Source: Corbicula japonica
Taxonomy: Eukaryota > Mollusca > Bivalvia > Venerida > Cyrenidae
Length of the DNA stretch: 64,000 nt
Reading direction: 5' to 3'
NCBI GenBank assembly: GCA_038501625.1
Contig: JAZAYU010000182.1
Span: 806,001-870,000, forward strand
The first letter of the stretch is position 1; each line of letters opens with the position of its first letter. The translations under genes and the position numbers were made by a program. The notes under the pieces were generated by a model. It made no database searches. It was not told the origin of the DNA and worked only from the letters and a program-made list of their open reading frames with translations. Positions 58,226 through 64,000 of the stretch are shown here, in pieces.

Positions 58226-58975
58226 AAAATAGGGAAGGTAGAGTTATTGTTCTTGCACACTGCACTACCTACCAATGTGCTCTGTCAGTGTATGAAGTTT
58301 GAATAAAATCCATCAAGTAGTTTTGGAGTTATGGTTTGGGCAAAATTTATCAAGTAAATATGATAAAGAGGAATAACTCTAAAAATAGGCAAGGTAGAGT
58401 TTTTGTTCTTGCACACTGCACTACCTACCAATGTGCTCTGTCAGTGTATGAAGTTTGAATAAAATCCCTCAAGTAGTTTTGGACTTATGCTCCAGACAAA
58501 ATTTATTTAGTAAGTATGATAAAGAGGAATAACTCTAAAATTAGGCAAGGTAGAGTTATTGTTCTTGCACATTGCACTACCTACAAATGTGCTCTGTCAG
58601 TGTATGATAAAGAGGAATAACTCTAAAAATAGGCAAGGTAGAGTTATTGTTCTTGCACACTGCACTACCTACCAATGTGCTCTGTCAGTGTATGAAGTTT
58701 GAATAAAATCCCTCAAGTAGTTTTGGAGTTATACTCTGGACAAAATTTATCAAGTAAATATGATAAAGGTGAATAACTCTAAAAATAGGGAAAGTAGAGT
58801 TATTGTTCTTGCACACTGCACTACCTACCAATGTGCTCTGTCAGTGTATGAAGTTTGAATAAAATCCCTCAAGTAGTTTTGGAGTTAAGCTCCGGACAAA
58901 ATTGTTTCGGACGGACGGACGGACGAAGGGCATGTCTAATATCCCCCTTGCCTTCGGCGGGGGGATAACAAGAAG
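58226..58975. repeat. Second tandem repeat, ~160-bp units, with ggacggacgg tail
   Basis: About five units contain ggtagagttattgttcttgc, actgcactacctaccaatgt and tgaagtttgaataaaatcc, near 58227, 58385, 58543, 58627 (partial) and 58790. It ends in cggacggacggacggacgaa and tcccccttgccttcggcggg. Confidence 0.85.
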
Positions 58976-60055
58976 CATAACTATGATTGTCATTATCACT
59001 GGAAGAGCTGATTGAAGTTGTTTCTTTATTATTGATTGGAGATCTTCATTTCATAAAAGTAACTTTTTTTTTACTTCAACGCTTCTTGTAGCTATGTGTA
59101 TCATTCACCGGTATAGTGTATATAAATATATTAAATGTCGCTAATACAAGTTTGACGGAGTCCCGTTGTTTTCGGAATTAACCAGACAAATCGCTCTGCC
59201 AGCAAAGACCGCGATCTCTTTCGCAGAGTTATTCCTTACACTCACTGCACCTCTGCGAAAGGCTCAATGTAAAAGATTTTTTTACCAAACTCGGCAGTCT
59301 TATTTTATACAGTGATAATTCTGAATTTAAAAGCTTGAGGTAAAACAAATGACAGAAATCTACACTATCTCTCATTAAAACAGACGAAACCCAAGCTGTT
59401 GTAAATGTTATTGGTGAACTAAGGCCTGACTTGAACACTCCAATTTGTTGAAAGTATTTTATACTCGTAATTTGGTCTTTTTAAATGGACATTTTACGAT
59501 AAACGATTGAAAATGTTCAGGATAAGAAAAGTGGAGGAACAGACAAACAGTCGGGTTAATGGAGAGCCTATAGTCGCCACCCCCTCTACTAGTACACTAC
59601 TAGGGAACTAATAACTAGAATATCTGTTTCCACAGTAAACTATATAACTGTCACATGATTTGTTTAATTTACTATAGTCACCTTAAAGGACAGTCACTTT
59701 TTATTGTACTTAAAAGTACTGAAGGCAAATGAGGTGTTCGGAACACAAGATTGGTGTTCAAAACAACAATGAGCCATAACTCTTTTAACAATAGTCTCCG
59801 GTAAAATACCTTTCTTTACACCTATCTGATCACTGTAGCTGATAATGCCCAGCATCTTCTTTGTTAAGTTGTTTACCTCCTGATGATACCAGTGTGACCT
59901 ATTACTTTAAGAGGCTACAGTAAAGGCCACTCACAATTTATTGGACTGTGCACAATGTTTTGTCATGTGACGTCCATGAGCATACATATTTTCCACAAGT
60001 TATTGCGAAAAAAGCATGACTTCAATCACTTTGTCGTAAATGTGTTCCAACAGCC
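58976..60055. other. No gene recognised
   Basis: Short frames only. A minus-strand 69-codon frame at 59229-59438 has no known motif. Confidence 0.45.
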
Positions 60056-60059
60056 ATTT

Positions 60060-60935
60060 AAACTAGAATTTGGTGTTCCGCCGAACACATGTGTCGCCTG
60101 CTTGCAAAAAAGTTGAAACGTGGGACTATGTTTTATTATATATGATAAAAATATGTAATTCAAGTTGCATTGCAATACTACAAAATTACCAATTTTAATT
60201 GATCAGTTATTATTTTTATTGTTTATTTCAATTATAAGCAAAATAAAGTTTCAGGTTAAAATCTTTCAAAGGAGCACAACTCAAAACAGATAACTTCATT
60301 AAAACAGATGTCATATATCTATTTCCAAGTTATAAGCAATTAAGTTTCAGGTTTAAGTTAATTGAAAGGGGTGTAACTCAAAAAATTGTGAAACAGGAGT
60401 TATCATTCTTGTTGTCAGAGATGGTTTTGTTACAACAGATAATATATTCCAAGTATTGTTAACGGGAAAAGAACTTTCAAAGTTATCAGCAACATTTACT
60501 TTCATTAAATTCATTTCAAAGGGGCATAACTCAAAAAATAGTGAAACAAGTCACCATTCTTGTTGTCACAGATGGCTTTGTTCATGCAGATGATATATTC
60601 CAAGTATTAAGTTAATAGGACAAGTACTTTCAAAGTTATAGGCAACATTAAGATTCATATTAAAGTTCCATATTAAAGTCATTTGAAAGGGGCATAACTC
60701 AAAAAATACTGAAACATGAGTTATCATTCTTGTTGTCACAGATGGCATTGTTCATGCAGATGATAGATTCCAAGTATTAAGTTAATAGGACAAGTACTTT
60801 CAAAGTTATAGGCAACATTAAGTTTCATTTTAAAGTTGGGGGACTACTGGACGACGGCACTGCCGATGACGACAACGACGTCGCCGGACAATAGGATACC
60901 TATGTGTCTACCTGCTATCGCAGGCGACACAAAAA
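60060..60935. repeat. Tandem-unit repeat bounded by tgtcgcctgc / gcaggcgaca
   Basis: The outer blocks at about 60092 (tgtgtcgcctgcttgc) and 60921 (ctatcgcaggcgacacaa) face each other. Inside are three to four units with aggggcataactcaaaaaat, attcttgttgtcacagatgg and ttcaaagttataggcaacat. Confidence 0.8.
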
Positions 60936-61009
60936 AGCACAGATGTCACAAATTCTTCTCATAATTTTAGTAAAAGTGATAGTTTTCATGTGTGTAAATA
61001 TAAGGTTTG

Positions 61010-61145
61010 AATCAATATTTAAAAGTTTCATCTGGGTATGAAAAACAGATTGTTTAACATGGCTTCACGTTTTGGGCTTCACACACTTTAAACAACCCAA
61101 CTGTTTTCCATAACCAGATCAAAACCACCAAATATGGATCCAATC
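61010..61145. repeat. Foldback element (ttttcatttgggtatg family), copy 3
   Basis: aaggtttgaatcaatattta and aaatatggatccaatcctta frame the facing tctgggtatgaaaaacag and ctgttttccataaccaga arms, as in the copies at 38945 and 39333. Confidence 0.7.
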
Positions 61146-61149
61146 CTTA

Positions 61150-61680
61150 AGTTGGCATACAACTTACAAACAAATAACAAGTTGTTTTTTTTTAACTTTG
61201 TAAAATTTTATTTGAATCTTATATAGTTTGGCTGATAAATGTACAAGACACAGTGTCCCTATAGCACAGGTGATTATTTCCAAAAATACCACTGTATCCC
61301 ATAGCAACTGTAGCCATAGCAACGACACTGCTCTCACATACCAATGCACCTGATGACCCATTATAATACATATGATGAGGTCAAGGTCACATGTAAAGCA
61401 AAAAATCTAATGAGAACAAATGAATTATTGAGATGTTTGACAATACATGCAAAACCTGCATGAAATCAGTTAACAATAGAACAAAATTTTATTAATCAGT
61501 GAGAAAAAAAGCAACAAATATATAATTATAATGCACATAATGAAATCATTTTATAATTTACAAATGCAAACAATAATAAACAATTCATGTTAATATGCAA
61601 TTCACTGAAGGTTTCTACTGAACACACTTTTTACATTACACAGTCTGTACTGTTCCAATGTCTCAATCTGGTTCCTAGGT
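61150..61680. other. No gene recognised
   Basis: AT-rich sequence without motif-bearing open frames. A ttttattaatca block near 61491 would be a poly(A) signal on the minus strand but nothing else supports a gene. Confidence 0.4.
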
Positions 61681-61684
61681 AATA

Positions 61685-61815
61685 CAACTAGAGACGGAAA
61701 CCAGACTAAGATCACAAACCTCCCATTGGTCGGTTTCAAGACTATGCTCAATTTTGTCCAATCAGATAGCTTAGATCTGAGACTGGTCTCTATTCTCTGT
61801 TTTATAGCCTTGGGA
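61685..61815. repeat. Foldback element, copy 3
   Basis: agagacggaaaccagactaa faces gactggtctctattctctgt, with attggtcggtttcaagacta and gtccaatcagatagcttaga inside. It shares the CCAAT/ATTGG core with the foldbacks at 18208 and 32140. No TATA box follows this one. Confidence 0.55.
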
Positions 61816-63095
61816 CCAGATTATTTGGTGGATCAGTATTCTTAACATGATCATAAAATATCAACAGATGTAAAAGCACGACAAAATATCACAAAGCAGA
61901 AAGTATGACTGAGAAATCCACAAAACACAATTGCGTAAACTTTTGCAAAGTCCATGGCTCTAATCCCATTGTATTCCTGTTTTAACACATAATGCAGTAC
62001 ATTTATTTTACTCAGCAATTAATGAATATTACAGTTCATAATTTAAGTGCATACTGCAATCAAATATCACTTTTTATTAAATGTTTAAAACATAAATCCC
62101 ATACCCTAGCCTAACATAAACAGACAAAAAACAACAAATGTACAGTAATGCAAGTAAATGTACCAGTGATTCAACTGCATTTGTCAAACTATCTGAATCA
62201 TGGCCTAATGAGTTAATCTTTATCCTTACACTGTAAAATTGGATGTTGTACAATCAAAAATGCTTATAAGGTTTTAAGTAATTATTCCTAACCATCAAAA
62301 TTCTGTAAGTGTACATTTAATTGCTTTGGTGTCAAAAGAGGTTTGTCTTAAACTGAACAACTGATTTACCACCAGAGGCTTCACAAATGTGCAAGATGAT
62401 CTTGGTCCACACAAGTTGTAAATATCCCCAAAATATGCCTTACACTTCAAAGTTTTTATATATGACATTGATGTACCAATACACAAAATTATAATATTTA
62501 GCATATAATTTTTCAGAGAATGTTCCTAATTTGGATGTGCAACCAAGTTTTCAATTTTTACTTTGGTGTGAAAACTGCCTGCCATACTAACAGTAGCAAT
62601 GCCAAAGACTGATGTAAATTTCCTAACGGGTTGCACAACCGCATGCAATCTAACTAAAATAAGAATACCATAAAAGATGTTGACTGCATCATGTTACAAT
62701 GGCTCAACATAGGTGAAGTAGATAAAAAAAATCAAATTAAAAATGACACTGCAGAGAGATTATTAAATTTTCATGTGGCCAGACATTTTCTGATTTTGTC
62801 AACAAAACCATTACAACTTATTTTTTAAATGACTGTGGATGCTGAAGACATGTTTACAGCAGAAAATATTTAAAAAATACTCATTTGCCCCAGTGTACTC
62901 ATATAAAATAATAAAAAGTTTTATGTCTGTTGAAACAAAATCCATGTCTTTTATTTGTTGACATTAAAAATACAATCTAAAGTTGACGACAAAATGATAT
63001 TTAGGTGGTCTACATTAAACTCTACATATAACAGAGTATTCCCCCTGTTTAAATGTACTGTAATGCACTGGTGGCGTTATTGCTGAAACAATGAA
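61816..63095. other. No gene recognised
   Basis: AT-rich, non-repetitive by eye, open frames under 70 codons without motifs. A long 3' UTR of a gene beyond the right edge is possible but unsupported. Confidence 0.4.
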
Positions 63096-63102
63096 ACAAA
63101 TT

Positions 63103-63225
63103 GAAGTGTTAGGCATTTATATTTAAGTTGCGAAGTGTTAGGCATTTATATTTAAGTTGCAAAGTGTACAGCATTCATATTTTAGTCGCAAAGAGTTTGA
63201 CATTCATGTTTTGTAATCAAGGAAT
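63103..63225. repeat. ~29-bp tandem repeat, 4 copies
   Basis: The unit is gaagtgttaggcatttatat plus ttaagttgc. The first two copies are nearly identical; the third and fourth are diverged. Confidence 0.75.
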
Positions 63226-63784
63226 AGACATCCATGATTTGTGAAATTCTAAGCTTTTTTGCAGACTACAATACTGGTATTTGAAATAAAACAAGGCACA
63301 TACTGAAAGCAATACTGCTGAAATACCACTATCAAATTAACACTGCATGTACATGTTTGCATTGACAGTTGGTGCATACAATGTGGTCATTACAAAAATA
63401 ATGCTGAGAATCTCTGTCATGTTCAACTTGTCTCAGAAATGGTTGATACAATGATACAACGGGTACCATAATCACTCCAAGTCTTGGGACACCTGAATTA
63501 TTGGGAATCTCTTATTTTCAACAAATTTGTTTTGCATCCTGAAATTTAAGGAAACTTTTACGATTGGTATTTTTCAGTGTCGCTATGTTTAGAGACACAT
63601 TCAAAAACAGTATTTTGGTACATGACAAATTTTAATAAATAAATAATGTGAATGTGTCCAAAGTCTTAGGGTGATTACGGTATATATAAACTAATTATTC
63701 TTGGGAACAGAACGGTCATGAACTCAAATGGTTATTTTATAATCTGACTTGATATTATTTAGCTGACACTAACCCTTCACGCCA

Positions 63785-63985
63785 TAGATACACCTTAACT
63801 GCATGCACAAACAGTGTAGATCCAGATCAGCCAGCACATCTGTGCAATCTGTTCAGCATCTAAACTGTTCACTTTTAGATTCATTAGGTTATTTCTGACC
63901 AAAATGCAACCAGTGCAGATCCAAATCAGATGGCAAGTATGTTCCACCTGACCTTGATCTAGACTGGTTGCACACACATTAAATT
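63785..63985. repeat. Dispersed repeat with gtgtagatccagatcagcca blocks
   Basis: Same layout as 28276-28460: gcacaaacagtgtagatcca, a gttcacttttagattcatta linker with ttatttctgaccaaaatgca, then a second gtgcagatccaaatcag block. It reaches close to the right edge. Confidence 0.65.
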
Positions 63986-64000
63986 TGGTATACATGGAGT

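Overview
This is a eukaryotic, AT-rich, intron- and repeat-dense window with no prokaryotic features. The gene content (a three-domain laccase, MAB-21/cGAS-like proteins) and several repeat families whose style I associate with marine and freshwater bivalves suggest a bivalve mollusc, probably a heterodont. The species is inference only.

The backbone is a head-to-head inverted duplication of a laccase (multicopper oxidase) gene. The plus-strand copy B (39904-55105) reads as a complete 14-exon gene of 683 codons. It has a signal peptide, all four copper-binding motifs and a hydrophobic C-terminus. The minus-strand copy A runs from exon 3 at 38573 down to exon 12, which is cut by the left edge of the window. 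Its exon lengths match B wherever both can be compared, except one. Copy A lacks exons 1-2, has an in-frame stop in exon 3 and a 1-nt deletion in exon 7, so it reads as a pseudogene. Its introns 3, 5 and 7 are swollen to about 19.7, 10.2 and 4.5 kb, against 2.4 kb, 0.46 kb and 0.2 kb in B.

The swollen introns hold most of the other content. Intron 7 of A (2443-6914) has a 145-bp tandem array rich in nuclear-receptor half-sites, a decayed MULE-like transposase with SWIM zinc-finger and Ulp1-protease regions, and a 41-bp array. Intron 5 (7514-17682) has a Penelope-type reverse transcriptase ORF and a nearly full-length non-LTR retrotransposon. Intron 3 (18756-38453) has two tandemly duplicated MAB-21-like (cGAS-like nucleotidyltransferase fold) loci, both broken. 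The second is split by a 986-bp TIR element with perfect 42-bp TIRs and a 9-bp target duplication. The same intron carries a candidate small secreted peptide exon with its own TATA box, and a minus-strand CR1/L2-like retrotransposon.

B's introns are shorter but carry fragments of the same reverse-transcriptase family, a Tc1/mariner helix-turn-helix fragment and a CAACGTTGA-type foldback. Right of 55.1 kb I find only repeats: long tandem arrays at 56.3-59.0 and 60.1-60.9 kb, then about 2.6 kb of unassigned AT-rich sequence.
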